A stretch of 64,000 nucleotides of DNA from Pelobacter propionicus DSM 2379 (GTDB lineage Bacteria; Desulfobacterota; Desulfuromonadia; Geobacterales; Pseudopelobacteraceae). Positions 1-8,665 of this stretch are shown in pieces. A model generated the notes under the pieces. It saw only the letters and a program-made list of their open reading frames with translations, ran no database searches and was not told the DNA's origin. The stretch is taken from NCBI RefSeq assembly GCF_000015045.1, contig NC_008609.1, positions 62,001-126,000 of the forward strand. Direction: 5' to 3'. Position numbers and translations under genes: made by a program. Positions within the stretch are counted from its first letter, which is position 1. Every line of letters starts with the position of its first letter.

Positions 1-16
1 GCCTTTAACAGTCATT

Positions 17-700
17 ATGAACCACAGCGAAACCGACTTTCAGGGCGGAATCGAGCATTACAAGCTGGGACTGTTGCCCCAGGCAAAGACGCTGCTGAAG
101 AGCTGCGTCACCCGGGACCCGCGTCATGCCGAGGCCCACAACCTGCTGGGGATCGTCTGCTATCAGCGGGAGGAGTTCGGCGAGTCCCTGGCTTGGCTGC
201 GGCGCGCCATCGCCCTGCGGCCCCACGAACCCAACTACTGCAACAACGCCGGGGTGACGGCCCATGCCCTGCGGCTCTACGAAGAGGCGCGCACCTTTTT
301 CCTGCAAGCCATGGAGCTGAGCCCTGATTATCACGATCCCTACAACAACCTGGGCAATCTGCTGCGGGACCTGTTCCGTTTTGATGAGGCGGTCCTGCAT
401 TTCAAACAGGCCCTGGCTCTGAAGCCTGATTTCAGCGAGGCCTGCTTCAACCTGGCCATGACCCTGGAACAGAAGGGTCACACCATTGAGGCGATCTTCT
501 ACCTGCAACAGACCGTGAAGATGGCGCCGGACCACCTCCAGGCCCACCAGCATCTGGCCCGGCTGCTGCCGAAGCAGCGGCGCGGCGACGAGGCCGGCGA
601 CCACGCCCGCCAGGCCGTATACCTGCAACCGCGTCAGAAAGTCTTCTTCAAAGACACCCCGGTGTGGTTGGCCCCGGACTATCGGGGGCTGTTATCGTGA
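17..700 (+). CDS. TPR-repeat protein at the head of the tailoring run
   Basis: A 227-residue soluble protein made almost entirely of tetratricopeptide repeats. At least four 34-residue units are visible, each with the small/large residue pattern and a closing proline (ALRPHEPN, ELSPDYHD, ALKPDFSE, KMAPDHLQ). TPR arrays bind peptides or partner proteins; no catalytic domain is present. The ATG lies only 16 bases from the window edge, so the upstream context is unseen and a longer start cannot be excluded. Its TGA overlaps the GTG of the formyltransferase by four bases (GTGA), which argues for translational coupling and membership of the same operon. A scaffold or substrate-presenting role for the tailoring enzymes downstream is inference. 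Confidence 0.8.
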   Translation: MNHSETDFQGGIEHYKLGLLPQAKTLLKSCVTRDPRHAEAHNLLGIVCYQREEFGESLAWLRRAIALRPHEPNYCNNAGVTAHALRLYEEARTFFLQAMELSPDYHDPYNNLGNLLRDLFRFDEAVLHFKQALALKPDFSEACFNLAMTLEQKGHTIEAIFYLQQTVKMAPDHLQAHQHLARLLPKQRRGDEAGDHARQAVYLQPRQKVFFKDTPVWLAPDYRGLLS

Positions 701-1632
701 GGATTGCGGTTCTGTGCAGCGGCAGCGTACTGCAACCGGTTCTGGAGGCGCTCTACAGCCAGGGGTTGCTGGCCGGCGTGGCCGTGCCAGCGGCACCGGC
801 AGTCGAAGATCCGAACCTGGCGCTGGAGACTGTGCTGCGTCAGGCCCGGGTATCCTGCCTGCGGGTGGATAACGGCGACCTGACCGGGCAGATGGCTCCC
901 TGGTTGCGCTCGCTTGCGGCGGATGCGCTCTGCTGCATGGGGTTTCCCCGCAAACTTCCGGCTGACCTCCTTACCATGCCGCCACTGGGCTGTTATAACT
1001 TCCATGGCGGCCCTCTCCCCCAGTATCGCGGACCGGACCCGGTTTTCTGGCAGATCAGAAACCGGGAGGTGGCCGGTGCCATCACCGTCCACCGCATGAC
1101 TCCCCGGATCGACTCCGGTGCCATCGCCCATGAGGCGCACCTGCCGATAGGGACGGATGATACCTATGGTCTCTGGATGCAGAGGCTGGGTGGAGCGCTT
1201 CCCCGGGTGATGATCGAATTCGTCCAGCAGTTGGCGATCCATGGCGCGGCAGTGCCGTTACGGGAACAGGATCCGGAAACGGGCCGCTATTTCCCCCGCC
1301 CCACCGATGCGGACCGCACCATCGACTGGTCATGGGGCGCATCCGCCATCGATGCCCTGGTGCGGGCCTGCAACCCGGTCTACGGCGGCGCCCTGACCAC
1401 ACTGCACGGGGTGCCGGTGCGTTTGCTGGAGGTTTCTCCCCTGCCTGCCCAGGCAGGGGGGGAGAGTACCTCCGGCACGGTTGTTACGGCGGATGCTGCG
1501 GAGGGGCTGCGCGTTGCCTGCGGTACAGGCGAATTGCTCCGGCTGGAGCTGTTGTACGGTATGGAAGGTTTTTTCAGCGGCCCTCGTCTGGCGCGTATTT
1601 TTGGTTTGAAACCGGGGCAGCGGTTGGCATGA
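697..1632 (+). CDS. Fmt-like formyltransferase family protein
   Basis: Related to methionyl-tRNA formyltransferase and the sugar-amine formyltransferases. The catalytic Asn-x-His is in CYNFHGGPLPQYRG and the matching Asp in RIDSGAIAH, so the N-H-D triad is intact. A C-terminal Fmt-like domain follows (TIDWSW...VRACNPVYGGA). I chose the GTG at 697 (MRIAVLCSGS) because it begins the Rossmann strand directly and overlaps the preceding stop as GTGA; an ATG at 664 would add 11 residues lying inside the TPR gene. Known relatives use N10-formyl-tetrahydrofolate to formylate an amine. Its place among sulfotransferases and a B2 protein suggests a tailoring role on a secreted product rather than on initiator tRNA, but that is inference. 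Confidence 0.75.
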   Translation: MRIAVLCSGSVLQPVLEALYSQGLLAGVAVPAAPAVEDPNLALETVLRQARVSCLRVDNGDLTGQMAPWLRSLAADALCCMGFPRKLPADLLTMPPLGCYNFHGGPLPQYRGPDPVFWQIRNREVAGAITVHRMTPRIDSGAIAHEAHLPIGTDDTYGLWMQRLGGALPRVMIEFVQQLAIHGAAVPLREQDPETGRYFPRPTDADRTIDWSWGASAIDALVRACNPVYGGALTTLHGVPVRLLEVSPLPAQAGGESTSGTVVTADAAEGLRVACGTGELLRLELLYGMEGFFSGPRLARIFGLKPGQRLA

Positions 1633-1703
1633 TCACCGACACGGCGATGGCTGCTCTTTTGCAATGTTGTAGACACTATTCGTCCTAAGGTTCTTACATT
1701 CCC

Positions 1704-2609
1704 ATGACCAACCAGTATCGAGTCTTTGGCCTGACCGTTTCTTCGCCCCTGCCGCTTCCGGCTTTAGCCGTGCCATCAGGTATATCCTCCCCAGCGGATA
1801 TCGTCATATCCTACGGCGACACTCCGGCTGAATTGAGCGCCCCACAGGTGCGGGGGATTCGTTTTCAGGCTGCGCCGGGGGAGTTTCTCCTGCGGGTGGA
1901 TGACGTTGCCCGCTTTTATGTGCAGGGCGGATACCGCATCACCATTACCCCGGAAAACGGTGCCCATGACAACGATCTATTGCCGTTTTTGATGGGGTCG
2001 GCTTTTGGTGCTCTCCTGCAGCAGCGTCGCATTCTGGTGCTCCATGCCAGTGCGATTGAAGCCAATGATGCTGCCGTGGTGTTCTGCGGACCGTCCGGTA
2101 TCGGCAAATCGACCCTGGCAGCCGGGTTTCACCGGCGCGGCTACCGTTTTCTGGCGGACGATCTGTGCGCCATTTCACTCGCACATGAACAGCCAGCCGT
2201 GTTCCCCGGCTTCCCCCGCCTGAAGCTGTGGGCCGACAGCCTGAAACGCCTGGATACTTCCAGAGACGACCTGCAGTGTATCCGTTGGGGCGCCGATCTG
2301 CAAAAATTCTTCCTTCCCGCCGAAAACCGTTGTGAAGAGCCGGTGGTGCTGCGGTCGGTCTTCATTCTCAACAGCACGAACAGCGGTCGGCTGGAATTGA
2401 CCCCGGTGCCGGGAACCGAAAAAGTGGATCCGCTGATCGCCAATAGCTACCGGATGCGCTTTCTGCACGGGTTGGGAGGAAAAAAGGAACACTTCAAACT
2501 CTGTGCAACCGTGGCGGCACGCGCTCGTGTCTGTCATGTGTCCAGGCCGCAGCGTGGTTTCCTGCTGGAGGAGCTGATGGACCTGCTCGAAGGGAGTTTT
2601 CTGGCATGA
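1704..2609 (+). CDS. HPr kinase/phosphorylase-like protein (RiPP/lasso-cluster type)
   Basis: A 301-residue protein with a P-loop GPSGIGKST near residues 129-137, followed by the HprK-type Asp-Asp in FLADDLCAI and the block FPRLKLWADSLKRL that is common in HprK homologues from lasso-peptide and related clusters. The N-terminal ~100 residues are not a canonical HprK N-domain. In paeninodin-type lasso pathways homologous kinases phosphorylate the C-terminal serine of the precursor; classical HprK acts on HPr. No ptsH lies nearby, so a tailoring kinase is the better reading. Its end overlaps the sulfotransferase start as ATGA. The true substrate cannot be read from the sequence. Confidence 0.72.
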   Translation: MTNQYRVFGLTVSSPLPLPALAVPSGISSPADIVISYGDTPAELSAPQVRGIRFQAAPGEFLLRVDDVARFYVQGGYRITITPENGAHDNDLLPFLMGSAFGALLQQRRILVLHASAIEANDAAVVFCGPSGIGKSTLAAGFHRRGYRFLADDLCAISLAHEQPAVFPGFPRLKLWADSLKRLDTSRDDLQCIRWGADLQKFFLPAENRCEEPVVLRSVFILNSTNSGRLELTPVPGTEKVDPLIANSYRMRFLHGLGGKKEHFKLCATVAARARVCHVSRPQRGFLLEELMDLLEGSFLA

Positions 2610-3442
2610 GCGGCATTTTCTGGCTGGCTTCCTACCCCAAGTCGGGCAATACCTGGTTCCGCTGTTTTCTGACCAATCTGCTGCGGGACGGAGATGAACC
2701 GGCTTCCATCAATGATCTGGAGCATACGCCCATAGCCAGTGCCCGCGGTCTCTTCGATGACAGTATCGGCATTGAGGCATCAGACCTGACTGCCGAGGAG
2801 ATCGACCGGCTGCGGCCGGAACTGTATCGCCATCTGGCCGAGACAGCAGAAGAACCGCTCTTCATGAAGATCCACGACGCCTATACCCTGCTACCGGATA
2901 GTCGCCCGCTGATCCCGGCAGAGGCAACGTCAGGGGCCATTTACCTTGTCCGCAACCCGTTGGATGTGGCGGTTTCCTTTGCCCATCACAGCGGCTGGGA
3001 TTACGACGCCACCATAGCAAAGATGGGTCTTTCGTCTCTTACCTTTTGCGGCAAATCCGACCGCCTGTTCAATCAATTGCGTCAGAAACTCCTTTCCTGG
3101 AGCGAACATGTTCTCAGCTGGGTTGATGCCGCCCCCTTTCCGCTCTGTCTGTTGCGGTACGAAGATATGAAGGCTGCCCCCCTGGAGACGTTCTCCAGGG
3201 CGGTCCGCTTTGCCGGGCTTGATTACAGCGAAGCACAGGTTGAAAGGGCGCTGGCTTTCAGCGCGTTCGACATTCTGAAAGAGCAGGAACGGTCGGAGGG
3301 ATTTCAGGAAAAAAGTGCGGCGGCCACGAACTTTTTCCGCAAGGGGAAGGTCGGTTCATGGCGTGAGGAGTTGTCCGAGGAACAGGCTGCCCGGATCGTG
3401 GCCGACCATGCAACGGTGATGCGACGATTCGGTTATCTGTAG
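2606..3442 (+). CDS. PAPS-dependent sulfotransferase
   Basis: A 278-residue class-I sulfotransferase with all PAPS-binding elements: the 5'-phosphosulfate loop YPKSGNTW at residues 9-16, the 3'-phosphate motif YLVRNPLDVAVS, the LLRYEDMK segment, and the C-terminal RKGKVGSW motif that closes over PAPS. A candidate catalytic His is in MKIHDAY. There is no signal peptide or membrane anchor, so it acts in the cytoplasm. It would move sulfate from PAPS to a hydroxyl or amine; the acceptor is unknown. The start overlaps the kinase-like gene by four bases. CysD and CysN/C downstream can supply PAPS, which ties the enzyme to a dedicated donor route. Confidence 0.88.
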   Translation: MSGIFWLASYPKSGNTWFRCFLTNLLRDGDEPASINDLEHTPIASARGLFDDSIGIEASDLTAEEIDRLRPELYRHLAETAEEPLFMKIHDAYTLLPDSRPLIPAEATSGAIYLVRNPLDVAVSFAHHSGWDYDATIAKMGLSSLTFCGKSDRLFNQLRQKLLSWSEHVLSWVDAAPFPLCLLRYEDMKAAPLETFSRAVRFAGLDYSEAQVERALAFSAFDILKEQERSEGFQEKSAAATNFFRKGKVGSWREELSEEQAARIVADHATVMRRFGYL

Positions 3443-3462
3443 GAAGGGGGAGCCGGCATACC

Positions 3463-3507
3463 ATGAACCTGGACAGCTTCCGCCGCTTCTGGCCGAGTTC
3501 CCCATGA
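3463..3507 (+). CDS. 14-codon leader ORF before the second sulfotransferase (speculative)
   Basis: An ATG at 3463 preceded by AGGAAGGGGG opens a 14-residue frame (MNLDSFRRFWPSSP) whose TGA overlaps the next gene's ATG as ATGA at 3504-3507. The second sulfotransferase lacks a good ribosome site of its own, so the mini-ORF may exist to couple its translation. It is too short and too poor in cyclisable acceptors (it does contain an Asp) to be called a precursor peptide with any confidence. Confidence 0.3.
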   Translation: MNLDSFRRFWPSSP

Positions 3508-4286
3508 TCACCACGATCAAACAGTACGGTGAAATCCGCACCGGTACCAATTACCTGCGGGCACTGATTATGCGGAATTACCCGGACGTTCAGATGCTAA
3601 GCTACATCCTGGGCAGCAAGCATCTGCCACCGGCGCCATTCGATGCGATCTGGGATGCGTCCCGGCAGGCGGGTGATACTGCCGCGTTTGACTTCGTCTC
3701 GTCCGCCACCTATGCCCGACGCGGCGGCGCATCCCACCCCGGAGACCTGACACAGCGCGCGGAGCTTGTCCGGCGCGCACCCGCTATTGCTCAGGCGTAT
3801 GTCACGAACTCCCTCGGTTTTCTGGTCACAATCAAGCATCCCTATGCCTGGGTCGTCAGTGCGGCACAGTTTCTGGGCTGGGTTTGTGGTGATGAACGGA
3901 TAGGTGACTGGAGTCTGGAACTGATGAAAGAAGCCTGTCAAAACTACACGCGCAAGTACCGGGCATGGTCCGAGCTTGTCCGTGAACATGGTTCGCGGGC
4001 GCGGCTTATCAGGTATGAAGATCTGATGGTTGAACCGGAGCAGGTGCTTGGAAAGATCGCCGAGCAGTTTCGTTGGCGCCGGGCTACCCGTTTTTCAGCT
4101 GTTTCTGCGGTGATAGAACCGACCCACTGGGACCATCTTCCGGTGATGGAGGCAGAGGAGACGTTCCGGCCTGAATACTATCGCAACGCTGAATATCTTG
4201 ATCGGCTTTCCGCCACTCACCTGCGACTGATCGATCAGCTGATGGACTGGGAGCTGCTGGGCAGTCTTGGGTATGACAAGAGGTAG
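3504..4286 (+). CDS. divergent sulfotransferase family protein
   Basis: 260 residues with a modified N-terminal PAPS loop (EIRTGTNYLR, residues 10-19) in place of PKSGTTW, a 3'-phosphate-like segment LVTIKHPYAWVVSAAQF and the LIRYEDLMVEP block. These three in order are diagnostic of the sulfotransferase superfamily even though the whole is far from its neighbour. It is probably a second sulfotransferase with a different acceptor. Translation appears coupled to the 14-codon frame at 3463-3507. The 3' end overlaps the B2-like gene. Whether it is catalytically active is uncertain because the usual Lys of the 5' loop is missing. Confidence 0.7.
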   Translation: MITTIKQYGEIRTGTNYLRALIMRNYPDVQMLSYILGSKHLPPAPFDAIWDASRQAGDTAAFDFVSSATYARRGGASHPGDLTQRAELVRRAPAIAQAYVTNSLGFLVTIKHPYAWVVSAAQFLGWVCGDERIGDWSLELMKEACQNYTRKYRAWSELVREHGSRARLIRYEDLMVEPEQVLGKIAEQFRWRRATRFSAVSAVIEPTHWDHLPVMEAEETFRPEYYRNAEYLDRLSATHLRLIDQLMDWELLGSLGYDKR

Positions 4287-4773
4287 CCGGAACGTGGCTG
4301 CGCCGACAATGGCCAGATGGTTTGCTACCCTGCGCGCCGCGCCCGCCAAGTGGCGCCGCCGCAATGGCGCCGAGCGGCTGCTGCTTCTGGAAGCCCTGCT
4401 GCTGCTCGGGGTTGTGCGCATTCTGATCCTTACCATTCCTTTCCGCTGGCTGGCTGTTTCATTGGGCAGGCGGATGACCGAATCCGGCCTGCACCTGACG
4501 CCTTCCGCTCTTCGCCAGGCCAGCATGATCGGACAGGCGGTCCGCTCCGCGGCCGGTACCACCCCCTGGAAGAGCGTCTGTCTCCCCCAAGCCGTGGCGG
4601 GAAAATGGATGCTGAAGCGTCGTGGAATCAACGCCACCCTCTATTTGGGGGTAGCGAAGGCGGACAATCGGTCTGAGAACCTGGCAGCCCACGCCTGGCT
4701 GCGCTGCGGTGACCAGATCATCACCGGCGCCGCCGGACATCGGCAGTTCACGGTGGTCGCGAGTTTTTCCTGA
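4273..4773 (+). CDS. lasso peptide biosynthesis B2-type protein (transglutaminase-like leader peptidase)
   Basis: About 166 residues with a hydrophobic N-terminal stretch (LLLLEALLLLGVVRILIL) and then the B2/Transglut_core3 domain. The putative triad is Cys103 (KSVCLPQA), His140 (AAHAW) and Asp147 (CGDQ), with the family block RRGINATLYLGV between Cys and His. Family B2 proteins remove the leader from a RiPP precursor, usually guided by a B1/RRE protein, and hand the core to the macrocyclase. Neither B1 nor cyclase is in this window. I used ATG 4273; TTG 4267 or ATG 4309 are alternatives. The gene overlaps the preceding sulfotransferase by 14 bases. This is the strongest hint that the locus makes a peptide product. 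Confidence 0.8.
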   Translation: MTRGSRNVAAPTMARWFATLRAAPAKWRRRNGAERLLLLEALLLLGVVRILILTIPFRWLAVSLGRRMTESGLHLTPSALRQASMIGQAVRSAAGTTPWKSVCLPQAVAGKWMLKRRGINATLYLGVAKADNRSENLAAHAWLRCGDQIITGAAGHRQFTVVASFS

Positions 4774-4824
4774 GCCGCTTCCGTAGTTGCCTGCGACAGA
4801 CTATGGGGGAAGGGGTATCAAAAC

Positions 4825-5577
4825 ATGGAAATAGCCTATCTCTCCCTGGCGGCCCTGATCATGGAGTTCATCGACAGCTCCCTGGGGATGATGTACGGCA
4901 CGGTGCTCAGCCCGTTTTTGCTTCTCATGAATTACTCTGTTGCCGATGTGGTCCCGTCCCTGCTGATTTCCCAGGCGGTCGGCGGGTTCATCGCCTCCTG
5001 GCGCCATCACCGCCACGGCAACGGCGATTTCAACTCCGGCACGACCGACCGTCGCATCGCCGTGACGCTCATCTGGTTCGGCGTGTTCGCCTCCCTGATC
5101 GGTGTCTCCCTGTCGGTATCGATTCCCCCCCTGATCCTCAAGAGCTACATCGGCCTGCTGGTGACGCTCATCGGCCTGCTGATCCTCTGGGGTCGCTCCC
5201 TGGTGCTGACCAACGCCAGGGTCTACCTCCTGGGCTCGGTCAGCGCCTTCAACAAGGCGCTCTCCGGCGGCGGATTCGGCCCGTTGGTCGCCGGCGGGCA
5301 GCTCGTGTTCCGTGACCGCTGCGAAAAGGGGGCCATCGCTTCCACCGATTTCGCCGAGGCCCCGATCTGTCTGCTCAGTTTCCTGCTCTGGCTCTGCTTC
5401 AAGGGGATCCCCCCCCTGACCCTCTGCCTGCCGCTCTGTCTGGGGGCGGCCATCGGCGGTTTTCTGGGCCCCTGCTGGTTGAGTACAATACGAAACCGGG
5501 AGGGCCTGAAGAAAATGCTGGGAATGCTGGTGCTGCTGGAAGGGATCTGGGTGCTGTACATGGTCTGGTTCCGGTGA
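4825..5577 (+). CDS. TauE/SafE (TSUP) family permease
   Basis: A 250-residue polytopic membrane protein with about seven to eight hydrophobic segments, an N-terminal half starting MEIAYLSLAALIMEFIDSSLG and the internal glycine-rich GGGFGPLVAGG typical of the TSUP family. Members move sulfite, sulfate, sulfonates or other small anions. A good ribosome site (GGGGAAGGGG) precedes ATG 4825. Lying between the sulfotransferases and the sulfate-activation genes, it could import sulfate for PAPS synthesis or export an anionic by-product; the sequence does not decide. It overlaps the ABC exporter start as GTGA. Confidence 0.78.
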   Translation: MEIAYLSLAALIMEFIDSSLGMMYGTVLSPFLLLMNYSVADVVPSLLISQAVGGFIASWRHHRHGNGDFNSGTTDRRIAVTLIWFGVFASLIGVSLSVSIPPLILKSYIGLLVTLIGLLILWGRSLVLTNARVYLLGSVSAFNKALSGGGFGPLVAGGQLVFRDRCEKGAIASTDFAEAPICLLSFLLWLCFKGIPPLTLCLPLCLGAAIGGFLGPCWLSTIRNREGLKKMLGMLVLLEGIWVLYMVWFR

Positions 5578-7394
5578 TCGGGGAACTCTCCCAGGCGTGC
5601 GGGAGGTTGAGGGAGCAGCTCCCCTACCTGCCGCGCGCGTTCCGGCTGGTCCGGCACGCCGCCGGAGGGCTGACGCTCGCCTGGCTGCTGGTGCTGCTGC
5701 TCCAGGGGCTGCTGCCGGTGGTCGCCGTCTTCCTGACGCGCACGCTGGTGGATGGCCTGGCCGCCATTACCGGATCGGGCGGGGGGTGGGCGGCCTTGAG
5801 ACCGCTGCTTCCGGCGGCCGGCGCCATGGCCCTGGTGCTGATCGGCATGGAGCTGTGCCAGGGTATCGCCAGGTGGCTGCGCACGGCCCAGTCCGAACTG
5901 GTGCAGGACCATGTGCACGAGCTCATTCACCAACAGGGGATGCGGCTGGATCTCTCCTTCTACGACGATCCCGGGTACTACGACCAGCTGCACCGCGCCC
6001 GCATCGATGCGCTCAGCAGGCCTGCCGCCCTGATCGAAAACAGCGGCGCCCTGCTGCAGAGCCTGATCACCCTGGTGGCCATGGGAGGGGTCCTGCTGAC
6101 CTTCGGCCCGTGGGTCCCCCTGCTGCTGCTGTTCAGTACCCTGCCTGCCCTGCTGGTCGTGCTCCGGCATACGATCCGCTTCCACCGTTGGCGGCTCCGG
6201 AACACCGCTGCCATGCGCAAGACCACCTACTACGACCTGCTGCTCACCCAGCGCGAGGCGGCCGCAGAGATGCGTCTGTTCGCCCTCGGCCCCCACTTCC
6301 GGGGGCTGTTCCGCAACCTGCGCCACCGGCTGCGCCGGGAACGGGTGCGCTTGGCCCGCAGCGAGGTCGTTGCCCAGGTGATGGCGGCACTGATCGGGCT
6401 GGCCAGCATGGTGGCTCCCCTCGCCTGGCTGGCGTACCGGGCGCTGAACGGCTCCGTCAGCCTGGGGGGGCTGGCCCTCTTCTTCCAGGCGTTCTTCCAG
6501 GGACAGCGGATGATGCGTTCCCTCCTGGGAAGCGCCGGGGAGATCTACCGCAACCTGATGTTCCTGGAAAACCTGTTCGAGTTCCTCTCCCTGGAGCCCC
6601 GGCTCGGCGAGGCTCCTCAGCCGCTTCCCCATCCGGGACTGCGGCAGGGGATCGACCTCCAGGACGTGAGCTTCTCCTATCCCGGCTCCTTCTCCCGAGC
6701 CCTGGAGAACTTCAGCCTGCAGATACCTGCTGGGCGGATCACCGCGCTGGTGGGGGAGAACGGTGCGGGCAAGACCACCCTGATCAAGCTGCTCTGCCGC
6801 TTCTACGATCCGCAACAGGGGCGCCTGCTTCTGGACGGCACGGATATCCGCGAGCTGGAGCTCCCGGAGCTCAGGCGGCGGATTACGGTGCTCTTCCAGG
6901 AGCCGCAACGTTACCACGACACGGCCTTCACCAACATCGCCCTGGGGGACATCGCCGCGGCGCCATCCATGGAACGGGTGAGGGAAGCGGCCCGGGCCGC
7001 GGGGGCCGATCTGCCCGTCAGCCGTCTGCCGGGCGGCTACGAGGCCGTGCTGGGAAAATGGTTCGGCGGTGCCGAACTGAGCGGCGGCGAGTGGCAGCGG
7101 CTGGCCCTGGCGCGGGCATTCCTGAGGGATGCCGAACTGATCATCCTGGACGAGCCGACCAGCGCCATGGATTCCTGGGCCGAGGCGGACTGGCTGCTCC
7201 GCTTCCGCCGGCTGGTTGCCGGCCGCACCGCGCTGATGATCACCCACCGCTTTACAACGGCCCTGCATGCGGATATGATCCACGTCATGGAAAAGGGGCG
7301 AATTGTCGAATCGGGCAGCCATGAAGAGTTGCTGGCCCTAGGGGGGCGCTACGAGTTCTCCTGGAGCCGCCAGATGGGGCCGGAGGTTCCATGA
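5574..7394 (+). CDS. ABC exporter, fused membrane and ATPase domains
   Basis: 606 residues: an N-terminal six-helix transmembrane domain (about 30-330) and a C-terminal nucleotide-binding domain with Walker A GENGAGKTT (near residue 394), signature LSGGEWQR, Walker B LIILDEPTSAMD and switch His in MITHR. The architecture is that of homodimeric peptide or lipid exporters. There is no N-terminal C39 peptidase domain, consistent with leader removal by the separate B2-like protein. The GTG start overlaps the TSUP stop, and its own stop overlaps the nucleotidyltransferase ATG, so it is in the middle of the operon. Export of the tailored product is the likely job. Confidence 0.88.
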   Translation: MIGELSQACGRLREQLPYLPRAFRLVRHAAGGLTLAWLLVLLLQGLLPVVAVFLTRTLVDGLAAITGSGGGWAALRPLLPAAGAMALVLIGMELCQGIARWLRTAQSELVQDHVHELIHQQGMRLDLSFYDDPGYYDQLHRARIDALSRPAALIENSGALLQSLITLVAMGGVLLTFGPWVPLLLLFSTLPALLVVLRHTIRFHRWRLRNTAAMRKTTYYDLLLTQREAAAEMRLFALGPHFRGLFRNLRHRLRRERVRLARSEVVAQVMAALIGLASMVAPLAWLAYRALNGSVSLGGLALFFQAFFQGQRMMRSLLGSAGEIYRNLMFLENLFEFLSLEPRLGEAPQPLPHPGLRQGIDLQDVSFSYPGSFSRALENFSLQIPAGRITALVGENGAGKTTLIKLLCRFYDPQQGRLLLDGTDIRELELPELRRRITVLFQEPQRYHDTAFTNIALGDIAAAPSMERVREAARAAGADLPVSRLPGGYEAVLGKWFGGAELSGGEWQRLALARAFLRDAELIILDEPTSAMDSWAEADWLLRFRRLVAGRTALMITHRFTTALHADMIHVMEKGRIVESGSHEELLALGGRYEFSWSRQMGPEVP

Positions 7395-8665
7395 CGGCGC
7401 CAGCCAGTGAATCGCCCGACAACAGGGGGGTGACGGATCTCCAGCGGCTCCTGCTCGAATCCCTGCGCCGGGATACTCCCCTGGCCGATGCCGGGCGATT
7501 CTCCGAACTGTCGCCGGAGGAATGGCGGGATTTCCTCTCCCTGGCGGCAGAGCAGCGGGTGCGCCCCTTGCTCTGGCATCGGCTCAGGGAGAAGGGGCTG
7601 GAACAGGCCGTTCCGGTTGAAATCGTCGATGAACTCCGTGGGGCATCCCGCAGCAATACGCTGCGCAACCTCCGGCTGTACGCCGAACTGCGTCGGCTGC
7701 TCACCGCTCTGGAGGGGGAGGGGATTCCGCTGATCCTGCTCAAGGGGATCTTCCTGGCCGAGGCGGTGTACGGCGACATGGGGCTCAGGGAGATGAACGA
7801 CATCGATGTCCTGGCCCGCCCCGGCGACGTCACGCGTATTTCGGAGATCCTGGAGGGGATGGGTTATGTCTCCCTGCATCCTCTGTCCGCGGATATCGCG
7901 CTCAAGGCTCATCAACACCTGCCCCGCATGGTCAAGGAGGGGCAGGCAGCCTTCGAGATCCACTGGAACCTGACCTCTCCGGGTGAGCGTTACAGCATCG
8001 ATCCCGAAGAGTTGTGGCGGGGTGTCCTGCCAGTGCGGGTCGCCGGCTGTTCCGCGCTGACCCTGGCCCCCGAGGACTTTCTGTTGCACCTCTGTCTTCA
8101 CACCTCCCACCAGCACCAGTTTGCCTTCGGCCTGCGCCCCTCCTGCGATATCGCCCAGGTCATCACGCATTTCGCTCCGGATCTCGATTGGGATGCGCTG
8201 GTGGAGCGGGCGATGCGTTGGGGGTGGCAACGGGGAGTCTACCTGGCCCTGCTGCTGGCGAAAGAGCTGGCGGGCGCCGATGTTCCTCCCCATGTCCTGG
8301 AGATACTGCGCCCCGCAGACATGTCGAAAGAACTCCTCGATACGGCCCGGGCCCAGCTCTTCGGTGACAAGCGTCTTGCGCTCTTGGTTCCCCCGGCCTA
8401 TGCCGAACTCCTGGAAAGCGCCTGCCTGTACGATAGAATCCGCATCTTCTGGCAACGTCTCTTCCTGCCCAAGAGACTGATCGCTTCCCTGTATTCGGTG
8501 CCCGCGGATTCCCTGATGATTTACGGCTGCTATCCTCGTCGTCTCGTTGATGTTCTGTGTCGGCACGGCAACACCCTGAAGAGACACCTGCAAAACGATG
8601 CCCCCCTGAAGACTCTGGCCGAACGTACCGTCCGTATTTCTCGCTGGCTGGATGGGTCGGGGTAA
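7391..8665 (+). CDS. nucleotidyltransferase family protein (NTP_transf_5 type)
   Basis: 424 residues of the uncharacterised nucleotidyltransferase family found in many exported-metabolite and lasso-peptide clusters. Recognisable parts are LILLKGIFLAEAVYGDMGLREMNDIDVL, with the acidic DID that would bind metal, and a later EIHWNL. In some kinase-bearing lasso clusters a homologue is reported to modify the phosphorylated peptide further, which would fit the HprK-like gene upstream; I apply this only as analogy. ATG 7391 overlaps the ABC stop as ATGA. It is the last gene before a 127-base gap and the sulfate-activation pair. Confidence 0.72.
   Translation: MTAPASESPDNRGVTDLQRLLLESLRRDTPLADAGRFSELSPEEWRDFLSLAAEQRVRPLLWHRLREKGLEQAVPVEIVDELRGASRSNTLRNLRLYAELRRLLTALEGEGIPLILLKGIFLAEAVYGDMGLREMNDIDVLARPGDVTRISEILEGMGYVSLHPLSADIALKAHQHLPRMVKEGQAAFEIHWNLTSPGERYSIDPEELWRGVLPVRVAGCSALTLAPEDFLLHLCLHTSHQHQFAFGLRPSCDIAQVITHFAPDLDWDALVERAMRWGWQRGVYLALLLAKELAGADVPPHVLEILRPADMSKELLDTARAQLFGDKRLALLVPPAYAELLESACLYDRIRIFWQRLFLPKRLIASLYSVPADSLMIYGCYPRRLVDVLCRHGNTLKRHLQNDAPLKTLAERTVRISRWLDGSG

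Noticed and set aside
5223-7322. 699-residue open frame on the minus strand
   Set aside because: It runs antisense to the ABC exporter and is Gln/Gly/Arg-rich low complexity, typical of a shadow of GC-rich coding DNA.
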